Shown here: positions 34,615 to 46,352 of the stretch, one piece after another
How positions within the stretch are numbered: position 1 is the first letter of the stretch
How the letters are laid out: each line of letters opens with the position of its first letter
Assembly: GCF_019175285.1 (NCBI RefSeq)
Contig: NC_056528.1
Location: 49,785,926-49,849,925, forward strand
Direction of reading: 5' to 3'
From: Sceloporus undulatus
Taxonomy: Eukaryota; Chordata; Lepidosauria; Squamata; Phrynosomatidae
Length of the DNA: 64,000 bases
The notes under the pieces: generated by a model
What the model saw: the letters and a program-made list of their open reading frames with translations, nothing else
Database searches by the model: none
Told to the model about the DNA's origin: nothing
Position numbers and translations under genes: made by a program

Positions 34615-35815
34615 AAGTTCAAGATTAATTACTATTCATTTTCCCAGGGTAAAAATGTACTACTGTAATTTTTATACCTTGCTAAATCAATGGATTTATT
34701 CATAGCATGCAGAGGCAGCCATGACGGCTTCATTTCTACTGCAGCCATGTTGCGTTTTCTTCCCGGCAGTCTTGCCAACCTCCAGAAGTTTCCAAATTTT
34801 GCTGGGCAAGCCTCCCGATCTACTTCGACCCCCCTCAACATACCCCTCCAAACAAGATGCTTTGGGCACATTCCTATGTGATGGTGCAAAAATGTAGACT
34901 ATTCAGTTCTGGCACCTCTAAATCTGAGGGTCTGTTACTACCGTTGGAGAGAAATCAAGGTTCAAGAAGAGTGGCTTCGGGAGACGCTGGCCTTTGCGCT
35001 AAGAAGGAAGCAGCTTCCAAGTCATGAACGCTCCTCCTATCTTCTATCATCCAGTTAAGGAAGGAGGAATGAAGAGCAAACCTGTAAAGAACCGTATAAA
35101 GTAGATTTCACTGCAATTCTGAATGAAACTCCGGACAAGCTTGCCTCCAATAATCATTTTTTAATGTTTGGGGAAACAAACAAACAAACAAAGGCATGTC
35201 CCAACAAGAGCAGAATGCCTTTATCTGCATTCTTAATTTGAAAAACTAATTTCAGTTGTTCCATGAGAGAGGCGCAAACCCAAAACGGTGTCTTAATTCA
35301 TAATCTAACAGTCCTTAAGGCAGCAAAAAGAGAGGGAAAGAGAGGCATTGTACAAAATTCTTCTCTAGGTGAAAAGGAGAGGTATGTCTGTCTGCTAGAA
35401 CTGCTTGCTTCCATAAAACCCAACAAGTCTCTTCTTTCATATACTAAGGGAAGATTTCTCAAGTTTCAAAACCTTAAGCAAAAGCAACACAAAGCCCTGC
35501 TTAGCTCAGTAAAGCTTGAATCCTAGTATGTAATCAAGAAAGAGTATTTGATTTGTAAAGTGATTTCTGAACAGTTGTCTAAAAACTTTTATGGATACAT
35601 GAACTGACAAGATTTAGACTGACCAAAGTCAATGATTTCTTTGAATAAAAAAGGACTATTTCTGCTAGTTTTGCTTCCACCCCAAAATCAGGAACTAAGC
35701 TTTAGAGGTGGCACTAGGTTTTAATAATCCCGCTTCATAGTTTAGAAAGACACCCAAGCCACTGCGAAGGAGCTGCTGTGCAGAAGTCAAAAGCCGCAGC
35801 ACTTGGGGCAGGAGA
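34615..35815. other. Intergenic stretch, nothing identified
   Basis: A (CAAA)n run lies near 35174-35191. Otherwise no repeat or gene is recognised. Confidence 0.4.
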
Positions 35816-35819
35816 GAAG

Positions 35820-36041
35820 GGCTGCATCCACACTGCAGGAACAATCCAGCTTGACACCGCTTTAACCTCCAAGGTTCAATGTTGTGGAATCCTGGGATCT
35901 GTAGCTTCGTGAGACATTTGGGGTTCTCTGTCAGAGGGCTCCAGTGCCACAACAAACTATCGTTTTCAGAATTCCGTAACGTTAAGCCATGGCAGTTAAA
36001 GCAGTATCAAACTGCGTCATTTCTGCAGTGTGGATGCAGTC
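35820..36041. mobile_element. Family A palindromic element, full copy
   Basis: Ends ggctgcatccacactgcag and ctgcagtgtggatgcagtc pair over their length, as do the inner arms (gacaccgctttaacc; gttaaagcagtatc). Confidence 0.8.
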
Positions 36042-36465
36042 AAGTGACACCTCACACATCCCTGCTGGTAACAAAAGGGTTGTTACATGGGACCCTTTGT
36101 TTTTGGTCTCCATTGCAGCCCCCTGCTCTATTGCTGCTATCACCATCTGCCACTGAGCCATTTCTCTCTCCGCTCTCTATTACTCTGCTACAAGGATTCT
36201 GTGGAGCAGGAAGATTCTCCAGCATCCTCCTAAACCAGAGTCACTGCTGAATTTGAGCCATGACAAATGGGGAAAGTGGTGCTCCCAATGCAGCAAGTGC
36301 CTGACAGACAGCCGCCAGCCCAACCCTGAGAAAATGGCTACCCCTGGTCCAGTCGTATCAATGGAGCAAAGAACACTGTCAGTATTGCCAAAGTTTTGAA
36401 ATAAAGCAACCAATTACTGCTCTGAAAAACCAGGAGGGGACCTGGACCGTTGAACTGCACACGCT

Positions 36466-36543
36466 TGAAGCCAAACTCCCAAGCAACACTAGCTGACATG
36501 GCTTTGAAGCCAAACTCCCAAGCAACACTAGCTGACATGGCTT
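36466..36543 (+). repeat. Perfect tandem duplication, 2 x 39 bp
   Basis: The unit starting gaagccaaactcccaagc and ending gctgacatggcttt is repeated twice without a single difference that I can see, so the duplication is recent. Confidence 0.9.
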
Positions 36544-36709
36544 TGTATTACAAGCATTCAGAGGAGAAATGGCCTCACAGCAGCACACTGGTCTCCCATT
36601 TGTCTCTGTTCAGCCACTGCCAAACCCAGGACAGCTGGCATTCCTCCTCCCATGTGCTGTATGGCTTTGGCTCTGCCTACATTACAGGAGCACTCTGGTT
36701 TTAAACATA

Positions 36710-36910
36710 GGCTGCATCTGCACTGCAGAAATAATGCAATTTGATATGGCTTTAACTGCCAGGGATCAATGCTATGGGATTTGGAGCTTCCAACTGGTCT
36801 TCTCTGTCAGAGCGCTCTGGCACCACAAGAAACTATGAATTCCACAGCACTGAGTCATGGCAGCTAAAGCGGTGTCCAACTGCACTATTTCTGCAGTGCA
36901 GATGCCGCCT
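36710..36910. mobile_element. Family A palindromic element, full copy
   Basis: Ends ggctgcatctgcactgcag and ctgcagtgcagatgccgcc; inner arms ttgatatggctttaactgcc and ggcagctaaagcggtgtcc. Confidence 0.8.
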
Positions 36911-37064
36911 CAGCTGCAGACAGCGCTTTGCCCTCTTGTTTGTTCTGGGCTTGGAGAAGTCACACTGACACATTCTCATGTCTAACCCCCACATAGATTT
37001 CACTTCGAATGCGTTAGTGGAGCAGTGCAATGGAAAAGTTACTGACCTGTACAAAAAGCATTTA

Positions 37065-37791
37065 CAGTTTTTAAAACAAAAGTGTTTATTTAAACAAGCA
37101 TAAGCAATTAATTAATATATTTCCACAGCAAGATAAATATCCCCATTAAACTATCAGCTCGTTCTATGGCACACCATAGTGCTGGGCTTAAGACAGCTGT
37201 ACAGTGAGAAGAGGGGCTAACGTTAGTGTTATTTACATTACCATATTCAGTACCCTATACAGGAAAGGAGCTAAAATCATACTTGGGGTGCAATTTCACC
37301 GTTCTGTCAAGGTAGCAGAGCTTGTTTTTGTTTTAATCCACAATGAAGCAATGGGTTGCACGTTGCTGGAGGACTCCCGTAATTTCTTCACAGGGAAGAG
37401 CGGAGCACTGAGTTCTTCCAGCATTTTCACTACACACCGGGTTGAGGAGGACAAATGTGAACCTTGTTTGTGTGGCAAGAAAGAAACTACATAACAGGCA
37501 AGTGTCTTTGGGCAAATGCGGTGTTTTGTTTCGGTTTTTCTTTCTTTAAAAAAAATGGTTAACACAACCCAGCCTTATTTTGGGAACCCTACTTGTGGAG
37601 GTTCCACTATGAAAGTGCTGGGTTTGGGGTGTTTTTGTTTCGTTTTGTAAATTTTGTTTGTGTTTGGGAGGATCACACCATCTCCTTGCTTTACATTGAT
37701 TACCACCACACAAAAAGTGGCCAGAGGAAAGCGGCATCTTCGCCAGCCATTAGCACTCTGTGTAGTCAGCTAAAAAGTTCACAACACTCGC
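37065..37791 (-). other. RLIM: RLIM 3' UTR (proposed)
   Basis: Repeat-free sequence downstream of the RLIM stop. An AATAAA on the minus strand at 37090-37085 would place cleavage near 37060-37070 and give a UTR of about 0.73 kb. A longer form using more distal sites is possible, but palindromic transposons start only about 150 bases further on. Confidence 0.5.
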
Positions 37792-39362
37792 TTAGACAAC
37801 ACTCTCTCGATTACTGGAAGCCAAGACAGCTCTGCGACAAATGGGGCAGGTAGAATTCTCTGACAGCCAGCGATCTATGCAGTGTACGTGATACTCGTGG
37901 GAACAAGGCAGTTTCCGAAGCTTGTTGCCTTCTGTGTATTCCGTGATGCACACGCTACAGGTTTTCAGAGCATCGCTTTCACCAAAATTCCTCATGGCCA
38001 GGTTGTCGATTTGCTCTTTGGTGAGTCCTCTCGGTTGGTCGTCATCCTCTTCGTTGAGCAGAAAAAACTGTGCCAGACTAAGGAAGGGCAGGGAACCACT
38101 TTCTTCAAAAGTAAGGGAGCCCCTGGCATTCCGCCCTTCCCGCCTCGCGCCAGGTGTGGAGCCCCCTTCATTGCTACTTTCAAAGGCCTCCCCTGGTCCA
38201 GCCTCAGGGCCTTCACTGCTTGAACTACTGCTTCCGCTGCCACCTCCGTTCGGTGGCTCCGCCATTTCAACACTAGGGTTTGGGGCTGGCGCGCCAGGAT
38301 CTGCTTCACTGTCGCTGTACATGAAGTAACTGAGCTCACCGAAGCCAGTCATGATCTGCCTCAGCATGGTCTGGATGGCAACAGATGTCGTCTCGCTCAA
38401 GCCCGTGTTTAAGATTCTACGGATGGGAATCCGGATGGTACTGACATAAGTTCTTACTCCTGCCCTCTCCGAGCGGGAAAACGTGCGCCTGAGCCCTCCC
38501 CGCTCACTTTCATAAGTGACGGTGTTGTTTGGGGTCTGGGACCTTGATCGGGTTCGATTGGCTATACTGTCTCTCTGGCGATATTCTCCCGGGCGCACCC
38601 GTCTCACTTGTAAGTCAAGGACAATAGTTGGAGGCCTCTGTCCAGGGGCTGCAGACTCTGCACTGCTGTTTGTTTCTGAAGAACCAGTTGCTTGAGGAGC
38701 AGGTCTTGCTTCTGGGGATGAGAAGAGCACTGTGTTTTCAGTGGGCATCTCAGATGCAGTTGCATGTTGCCTTATCACCATGTGCTGCCTTGTTCTAGAG
38801 CTTCCTTCAGCTTCACTTGTTGGGGACAGGTCAGGCACTACAGATGGTGTATGATGATGCACCCAACGCGGAGGAGATTCATTCACTGGATTAAGAGGTG
38901 ATCTACTCCTGTCAGTCCTTGCTCGCGTCCTCCGCTGCTCAGGACTTCTGCTTCTTGATCTTCTCTGGCCTCTGTGAGGAGAAGCTTCCTCAGTTTGCTC
39001 TTCAGGAGGACTGGTTTCTGGTTCAGGCTGGCTTACAATCGGGGGAGGAGGAAGGGGAGGAGGAGGAGGAGAGTCAGACCGTGGGGTCTCAGTGTCACTT
39101 TGGTTGGTTTCTAAATCTTCTCCACTGGATGGCTCTACAGAAGGCTCAGCCTCGGTTTCTGAGGCTGGGTTTCCATTACTACGGTTGACATTTATTTCCA
39201 AACTGAATCTGAAATCCCCACTATTTGGGTTAGTCCGGCTTACGGCCCTCCAAGACTGGTTTCCTCTTTGCCCACTTCGTGTCGTGTTCCCAGTCTGCCG
39301 AACCGAATTAAGCCAATCTATTATGGAATCGCCATTCGATACATCTTCTGGAGACTCTGCAC
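37792..39362 (-). CDS. RLIM: RLIM last coding exon with RING-H2 domain
   Basis: 1571 coding nt. The minus-strand acceptor is cttgtctggcag; the stop is at 37794-37792. In order it holds the [11 protein letters not shown] block, a diverged acidic/Pro-rich part ([10 protein letters not shown] at 39069-39040), the Arg/Ser basic region, the conserved middle with [20 protein letters not shown], a short Ser run, [19 protein letters not shown], and the RING-H2 finger. The conserved blocks and RING are close to identical to human, while the linkers evolve fast. Confidence 0.96.
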
Positions 39363-42300
39363 CTGCCAGACAAGAGTAACTGCCAGTGTTAGGAAACTAC
39401 AGAAAGTCCAGGCTAAACACTTTCCCAATAATGTTATGAGTAATAGCTTTAAGAACAAGGGTCTCAGGTGCAAAAATTTCACATGTGAACATTTAACTAT
39501 TCCAACTACTATGGGTTTCCTTAGCACATTCTTAAAGACTTTATAAGCTTTGCTCCATCAAGTTAACCTAGGAAGCAAAGCCGTTGTCAAAGTAGTTAAA
39601 ATAGATTAAAACATTATTCTATCATTCACATGACAAGAGTTACTTGTTTAGCAGTTTAAAAACCTTAGCAGGCACCCACAGAGTTTCCATTTTATAATGG
39701 TAGGCAATATGAGAATACACCATAGGTCTTTAAAGAAGAGCAAACATTAGCACACAGCAATTCACTTCAGAGGTAAGCACTGAATTCTGCATACGGCAAA
39801 AGCAGGCTGTTGCCTACAGCTGTGCCAGAAACAAAGTACATGGTTGGCAGCATCAAGACAAACAGCTGGCTTTCTACTGGCAACTGTCTGATGGTCAAGG
39901 GATGCTCACATTGTTATAATTTTACTTGGCAAACTTTTAACCACACTTCTAAATTGTGCGCTAGCCCCTATATTAGAACAATTGCAGCCAAAACCTATAC
40001 AAACCGACTGAAGAGGGGTCTGTGGCAAGGTCCACTTTCAGTGCAATTTTAGGCAGGCAAGAACCTTCCCAGTCAAAACTGCATAAACCCAGGACCCAGT
40101 TTAAATCACTTCCTTGGCCGCTGTATGTGAAGTATAACAAGGCAGAGCCTGGCCAAACCAAAGATTCTTGGGACTCTCACGGGGCATGCGCAGGTGGGCA
40201 AGCCAGTTTAAACAAAATGTTAGGCAGTGGGAGAAAGGCAGGGTACAAATAAAATCAAATTTAAAAAAATGTTTAAATCAACCAGCTTCCCATAAACCTT
40301 TGCCCCTGGTCGGCATGTTTAGGACTGCAGTCCTCTTAGCCTGATACAAAATGGAGAAAGAAAAGAGAAGAGAACAATCTGCCTTGGCCTGTTAAGAGAA
40401 AAAGACCACATGAGGTGCCATTTATACACACCTACAAAAAGGAATCCTAGAAACAGGACAATGGTGGTGGCACAGTACAATAAAATGGGAAGGGGGTGTA
40501 AAAAAAAACAACACAGTGGAAGATAGAACATCCTTGGCCACAGCATTTCTCCTTTCAGTTTCTAGTATGCCTTCAGCCACGTGAGCTTAGATGACATACC
40601 TCTATTGTCTTCCATGTTTTGCTGCGATGGACCTTCCTTGATCTGCTGCAGCCTTCTTAGCAATTCTTCTTCAGTAATTTCACCTGAGGAGACAATGTGC
40701 AATCCAGATCAAGCATCTACACATCCAAGAATCCATGCTGGCAAACCGGAACATCTGTGGTAGAAAAGCCACTAATCAAGCAGAGATGCATTTTGCTCAG
40801 ATAGTAAACCTTAGGGTTAACTTTCACTTGCAATACTCTTCGGCTGAAACACTACCGGGGACTTCGGGATTTAAAAGATGTGATAAAAAACAAAAAAACA
40901 CCATCCAGTTTTGAAAGACTGCTCTCTGTGACAGAAATGAGAACAGAGGGGGAATGGCGGAGGCATGGCAGGGTCCAGGAGAAGAGCACTGGGAGGTGAT
41001 TTTGTTTAAAGTAGTGATATTGCTGGACTGCAACTCCCAAAATGCTGTGGCCAGGCTGCTGACTGGGATGAATGGTTACAGGGAACACATGAAAGATCTT
41101 TGATGGCTACTGGTCTGTTTCTGAGCAGAATTCAAAGTGCTGGTTCTGACAAATAATGCCCTCTACAGCTTGGGTCCAGGCTACGTGAAATACCCTATCT
41201 CCCTATATGAACCTTTCATAGCTTTATCTTCAAGGGCTTTCTCTCAGTCATGCCACCACCATAGTCATAGTTAAAGCAGTCTCAAACTGGATTATTTCTG
41301 CAGTATGTTTTGGACCATCATCAACAATACAGTCTGTCTGGCATTAGGTCGAGAGCGTCCTGCCTGTCCCAGAATTCTGCTATGGCCAGTTTGATGCTTT
41401 CATTATATTCTATTTATATGGTTTTGGTTTTTGGCTTTTTGTAAAAAGCACTTAATAAGTATGAGTGAGCAATAAGGGGGGGGGGGAACCCTTTCTCCCT
41501 TGCACTGGTGTATCTTAGGGTAGTAGCAAAGAGAAAGCCATTGGTTTGCATTCTGCTTGATGTGACCTTTTTTGCCAGAAAGATAGGAAGCGGAAGACTG
41601 AGCAGAATTTGGGGATTGGGGGGACTGAATACATAGATGGCTAACTATTCTGAAAACCACTGTGAGCTGTGATAGACCAAACTGCAAGCATGTGCGTCTG
41701 TATATAGGTGTGTCTCTGTGTGTAACATGAATGATACAAATAAGAAAGGCCAGAGATGTAGAACTAGATAGCAGTTACTACAAGGTGTGGTACTGGAGAG
41801 ATCAACTGAGAAGTTAAATACTTTCATAGCATATCATGTTTGATGAAAGTAGTCTCTTCCTCTTCTTTCAAATTTACCATGCTTTTCATTTGGTATTTTT
41901 TTTATCTTCTGTTTCTGATATGCTCTGTTGATTTATTGAATAAATCTTTTAGTTACTTAGAAAATTGATGGAGCTGGTGCTGGTGCTACTTGCTGGAGCG
42001 CATAACACACATTTACATGTTAAAGAGCCCCACAGAGTAACAACTGTAATCAAGTGTGCTTGATGTAAGCCACTGTTACATATTGCACCATCAAATACCT
42101 CAAGTGTGAGAGAGTGGTAATCTTTACATTACATGCTGTCACTACAGAAAGGTCAACATACCTTTAATGGCATGTCACTCCTCCTCACAATCTCTCAGAC
42201 ACAGAAGCAGCCCCTTTATAAGCCTACCCTACATAACAGTCACCACCACACTTCTCCAACGCAGAGTTAATGTAAAATATGTACCTGGATATTGAGGGTC

Positions 42301-43027
42301 TGTGCTAGTCTAATGTACCTCTGAAACTAAGACTGCATCTGCACTGCAGAAATAATCCAGAGTGACACTACTTTAACTGCCATGGCCCAATGCTATGCAA
42401 TTCCAGGAACTGCAGTTTGTTGCGGCACCAGAGCTCTCTGACAAAGAAGGCAAAACAACTCACAAAACTACTCCACAGTACTGACCCATGGCAGTTAAAG
42501 TGGCGTCAACCTGGATTATTTCTGCAGTGAGGATGCAGCCGAAATTAATTTAATTTTGGTTTGGTACAGGTCTTGAAAGGTCTTCACTTTTAAAGAAATT
42601 AAGATGTGAGGAATCAACCTCAGACATATGTGAGACCCCCCCCCCCCCCATGATGTTTAATATGCTCAACAAATCAGCTACCTTGTACAGAAGGATTTAA
42701 ATAATTGCATGTTTAGCAGAATATCAGCAAGTGTGAGTACTGGATCTCTTAAAGTCAGATTTCAACGTTAGGCTCCACTCTCCCCCATGGAACTTAGTGA
42801 GAGACTTTCTACGTATTTTGATGAATCTGACTAGCATGAAGGGCATCAATTAACATACCAGGGGTGCCTAGTAAGTTGTTATCCCTCATTAGCCTGTAGT
42901 CCTCCTCACTGAGATTATTTACAAAGTGATAGAAAGCTTCTTCCCGATTCAATCGGTCCAGCTGACTCCGACGCTGTGCTTCGGATTGATCGACACTCCC
43001 TTTATTATTAGAATCGGAGCTTTCCAT
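37792..43027 (-). CDS. RLIM: RLIM (RNF12) E3 ubiquitin ligase, complete CDS in 3 coding exons
   Basis: Nuclear RING-H2 E3 ligase that in mammals ubiquitinates LIM cofactors (LDB/CLIM), REX1 and other targets. Coding segments, in transcript order, are 43027-42859, 40683-40600 and 39362-37792: 1824 nt, 607 residues plus stop, against 624 in human. The N-terminus [20 protein letters not shown] and the blocks [46 protein letters not shown] and [19 protein letters not shown] are nearly identical to human RLIM. An Arg/Ser basic region lies in the middle. The RING-H2 (residues about 553-593) has all ligands in C-x2-C-x14-C-x-H-x2-H-x2-C-x10-C-x2-C order, and the protein ends ESVV as in human. The long human poly-Ser tract is reduced to a short run, and a Pro-rich tract is added near residues 183-192. 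No disruption is seen. Confidence 0.97.
39363..40599 (-). other. RLIM: RLIM intron before the last coding exon
   Basis: 1.24 kb with GTATGT donor and CAG acceptor. A short A-rich repeat tail lies near 40210-40270 (gggtacaaataaaatcaaat); nothing else is recognised. Confidence 0.7.
40600..40683 (-). CDS. RLIM: RLIM middle coding exon
   Basis: 84-nt exon, phase-compatible on both sides. On the minus strand the acceptor ends tcctcag and the donor is GTATGT. It encodes [20 protein letters not shown] and QNMEDNR, matching the human [17 protein letters not shown] block. Confidence 0.95.
40684..42858 (-). other. RLIM: RLIM intron between the first two coding exons
   Basis: 2.2 kb. Holds a half copy of the variant family A (41263-41317), G-run 41477-41488, a full family A element (42331-42540) and a C-run near 42637-42650. 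Confidence 0.7.
42331..42540. mobile_element. Family A palindromic element with 8-bp target duplication
   Basis: A full 210-bp copy with ends gactgcatctgcactgcag and ctgcagtgaggatgcagcc. Flush on each side lie gaaactaa (42323-42330) and gaaattaa (42541-42548), which differ at one base. This supports a hAT-type origin for the family. Confidence 0.8.
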
Positions 43028-43050
43028 CTTGGTAAAAGTTGGGGAAATGT
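42859..43050 (-). CDS. RLIM: RLIM first coding exon
   Basis: On the minus strand the acceptor ccttcttctcttcctgtag is followed by 23 nt of 5' UTR and the ATG at 43027-43025, then 169 coding nt to the donor GTATGT. It encodes the conserved N-terminus with [19 protein letters not shown] and [17 protein letters not shown]. The start is chosen by its match to the human N-terminus. Confidence 0.95.
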
Positions 43051-43447
43051 CTACAGGAAGAGAAGAAGGAACAGTCAAATCGTTTGGAGAGCCATAGTGT
43101 CCCTGGTCTTAGACACAAGAATGGATAAGTCACAATATTTCATGAGCACACACATACACACAAAGAATAGAATGCAACAATGCTTCTTAAGTAATAGAGG
43201 GCCCACTGTAATAGGGTTCCAATAGGTTGGGGCTGACTTGAAAGCATGTAACAACAAAACCTACAACTAGATTCCAGCTAACAATGTCTGGAATCTTGTG
43301 GGTTAGTCCCAACCAGAACAAACTTGCTGAATCAACTGCTGAATGGTGACTCAACACATAGGTAAACTCAACTGATTCAGTGACTCAGTTCAATGGCTCC
43401 GCTTTATAGGGAAGGGACTATGAGCTAACAGCTCTTCCACAGTCGCA

Positions 43448-43570
43448 AAACAAAGCAGTTCAACACCACTTTAACTGTCATGGCTCCATGCTGTGGGAAC
43501 AAGGGATTTGTAGTTTGATGAGTAGTCAGCATGGTCTGTCATCAAACTACAAATCCCAGGATTCTGTGTG
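43448..43570 (+). mobile_element. Family A palindromic element, shortened
   Basis: Carries agttcaacaccactttaact and gtcatggctccatgctg plus a short inner palindrome around tttgtagtttgatgag and catcaaactacaaatccc. Confidence 0.6.
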
Positions 43571-46284
43571 TGTGTGTGTGGGGGGGATTTAAGGTCTGGT
43601 ATGTACTTTTCCATGCAGGTTATTTGCAGTCAGGTTTCTGGTCTCATCTTCCTTATTAAGCAATTTAGTCTGTATCGAAGTAGCAGAGTCTGCACTGATC
43701 GTTGTTGACAGGCCTCTCCACTCCATCTTGCTCACAAGTTACTTTACATCCCTGTAGAAGACATGACTCCAACCTTCCTCAACTAAGTACCCATCCAGCA
43801 GAACTGATCACAGCTCCCATCATCCCTACCATTGGCCACCCAGCCAAGAAAGGTTGTTGTGCTCACTAAACATATACATTTCTCCAGATGGTTGTTTGAA
43901 TTTTTGGAGATGCCTGCAACTACAGCAGACAGTTTGTGGCAGTAGCATTGCTATGCTCCTGGGTTTGCTCTGACTACTATAAGGTGAGTGAGAAAGGTGC
44001 CCTTACTTCTGCCTTTGCTAAGAAGCAATAGCCTCATGAAACAAAAGGAAGTAAGCAACCATTTCCTGGAAAATCTGGCCAGTCAACTGACCATCAGGCC
44101 AAACTTAAGCTTGCCCAAAATGAATTACTGAAGGATTTTAAAAAACAGGAACCTCCAAGATCACATTCACTACTGAACTATGGCAGCAACTCTTTAATTC
44201 CAATGACAATTTAGCAATTAGGCTTGGAAGCAGTTACTAAGAGCCAAACCATGTGCAGCAAATGTGCAGCCAGTGGTACACAGGAAGAGAATATGGCATG
44301 TGGTTTCTGTGAAGCTCTACACTAAATAATTAAAAACACAGGAGTAGAAAAAGAGATTTCTGAGGCCCATGAGGATTTGAAATGTTTTAGGGTGGCAGGG
44401 CAGATGCAAAACTGGAAGTGACTTCTGGTCCCTTCTGATTTTGGTTTAAAAAAGGCATCTCATGGGCCTAACCAATGTCAGGACAGGCTAAAACCTTGTC
44501 AAAATGGCCTCCTCAAACTCTCAGAGGACCCAGGGTCCTTCTCAGACTTTGAGGGCAGGGGGAAGGAGTGGTCCTCTCACGTGCGGCTGGGGATGGATGT
44601 GCGCAGGCCGCCAAAGTTGGTGGCTGTTACTTTAAAGGCACGCTGTTCACCCATTAAGACATGGACAAATACTGAAATGACTGCATTCCCAGCAGAAGAG
44701 GTGGCTCAATTGATGGACACAAGCAGCAGATGGGCAACTGAAGCTTCATGTCACAGCATATATTGGATTAGACCTTTGAGGACAAAATGACAATAAAATT
44801 AGAACCACAAATAATGTTAAAAGCTACTGAATCTCTAATGGCACAACCCAGCCGACACTAAGCACTTTTAAGCCCCACTTATTTCAACTATTCCCTCTTG
44901 AAATTAAAATAAATAGATGCTGGATAGATAAGATCGGTTGGGCTTTGACTAGACTGTCTTCTAAAAGCTTGTGGTCTGCCGAAACCCATCCTGTATATTC
45001 TCTGGACAACTTCTCTGAGTTGTTACCACAGGACTGCTAGAATACACAGTGGAGTATTTCCATCCCCTCCAAAACAAATCTCCCCATCCTTAAAATCTAG
45101 TGGAATGTATTATATTCTGAAACAGCAACAGGAACATTTTGGAAGAGAGGATGCCCAGCAGCTCTCATTGATCCTCAACCGTTGTCTACCCAGGAAGAGC
45201 ACAGGGCAAATACCTGGATTTTAATGCTGCCTCCTGCCCCACTTGGTGCCAAAACAGGCTATTGGTATGTGGCATGCCCTGAACCATGGCTACCTTTAAT
45301 TAAACCTCATTCTCACATTTGAAAGCTACTTCCTCCCGAAATATTATCGCATGTGCCAACAACTTCCCACTCCATCGCTACGATAATGAGCTGGAGGCTG
45401 CTGAGAGCTAACCGCAGGTGTTGCTAAGAAGACAGATTCCATTATTACTTACCACACCTCCCTACAGTTAACCAGAACTAGCTAGTGCTTTTTCCCATCA
45501 AAAGACCTTCACTACTATAGGTCCATATTGTAAATTGCCTGTTTGGCTGCCTGCTTCCCTCAACCCCATTTCCAGCTTACTTGAGGCACCAAGTGACGGA
45601 GGACTGTTCTCTTGGCAATCTGGGTGCTGGAGGATAGTATTTCCAGCCCCCTCTTGCCACTAAGCAAGGCTGAGACAAATAATGGTGACAGGGCCCTGCT
45701 TCTGCGGCTTGCAGCATCACTTGCTGGCCAGGATGGTGGTGGAAATGGCATCTTCTTGCGTCTCAGTTGCCTGTTGAACAGACCTCTATCTCTTGGTGCA
45801 GCTGCTGCCTGGCAAAGTAGGTTTGGGAGGCCATTCATGATTGTGACAGTAGTGCCACAATTGTGACAACGCAGTGAATACGAATCAGTCATGGATCTGT
45901 CACTCTACCTTACAAATCCTAATTTCTTCCAATAAACCAAAAGAGCCAACCCTCTCTGCAATGCTTGGGGCCTACTCTAAAAACACTTCTGAGGTCAGCT
46001 AGAATATGTCACAAGGGAGAAAGGGAAGTACAAATTCCAAACAGCCTTAGTCCAAGAACAGTTAATGAGAAATGTGAAGACAGCCGTTAAATGTTGTTGT
46101 TTTTTTAAAAGCCTGTCTAAATAGGGTGAATGTAAGAGAACAGAAACATGCATGAAGGAGATAAAAGGAGAAATTCAGAGATGCTAAACATCAGAAGCAA
46201 GGAACCATCCAGGAAGTTGTTAGACCACTGGATAACTAAATTAAAGAGACTCCGAAGGCAGATAAACTGAATGAACCCCTTTCA

Positions 46285-46352
46285 TCTCTCACATGGCAGA
46301 TGGGGTTGGACTGGATGGCCCTTGCGGTCTCTTCCAACTCTATGACTCTATC
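46285..46352 (+). mobile_element. CR1 3'-end fragment
   Basis: gatggggttggactggatgg, cccttgcggtctcttccaac and tctatgactctat are the terminal CR1 sequence in plus orientation; only the last 65 bases or so are present. Confidence 0.8.

Noticed and set aside
45560-45892. 110-codon minus-strand open frame in RLIM intron 1
   Set aside because: Cys pairs near its start hint at a zinc knuckle, but the spacing fits no family I know and no splice context supports it.
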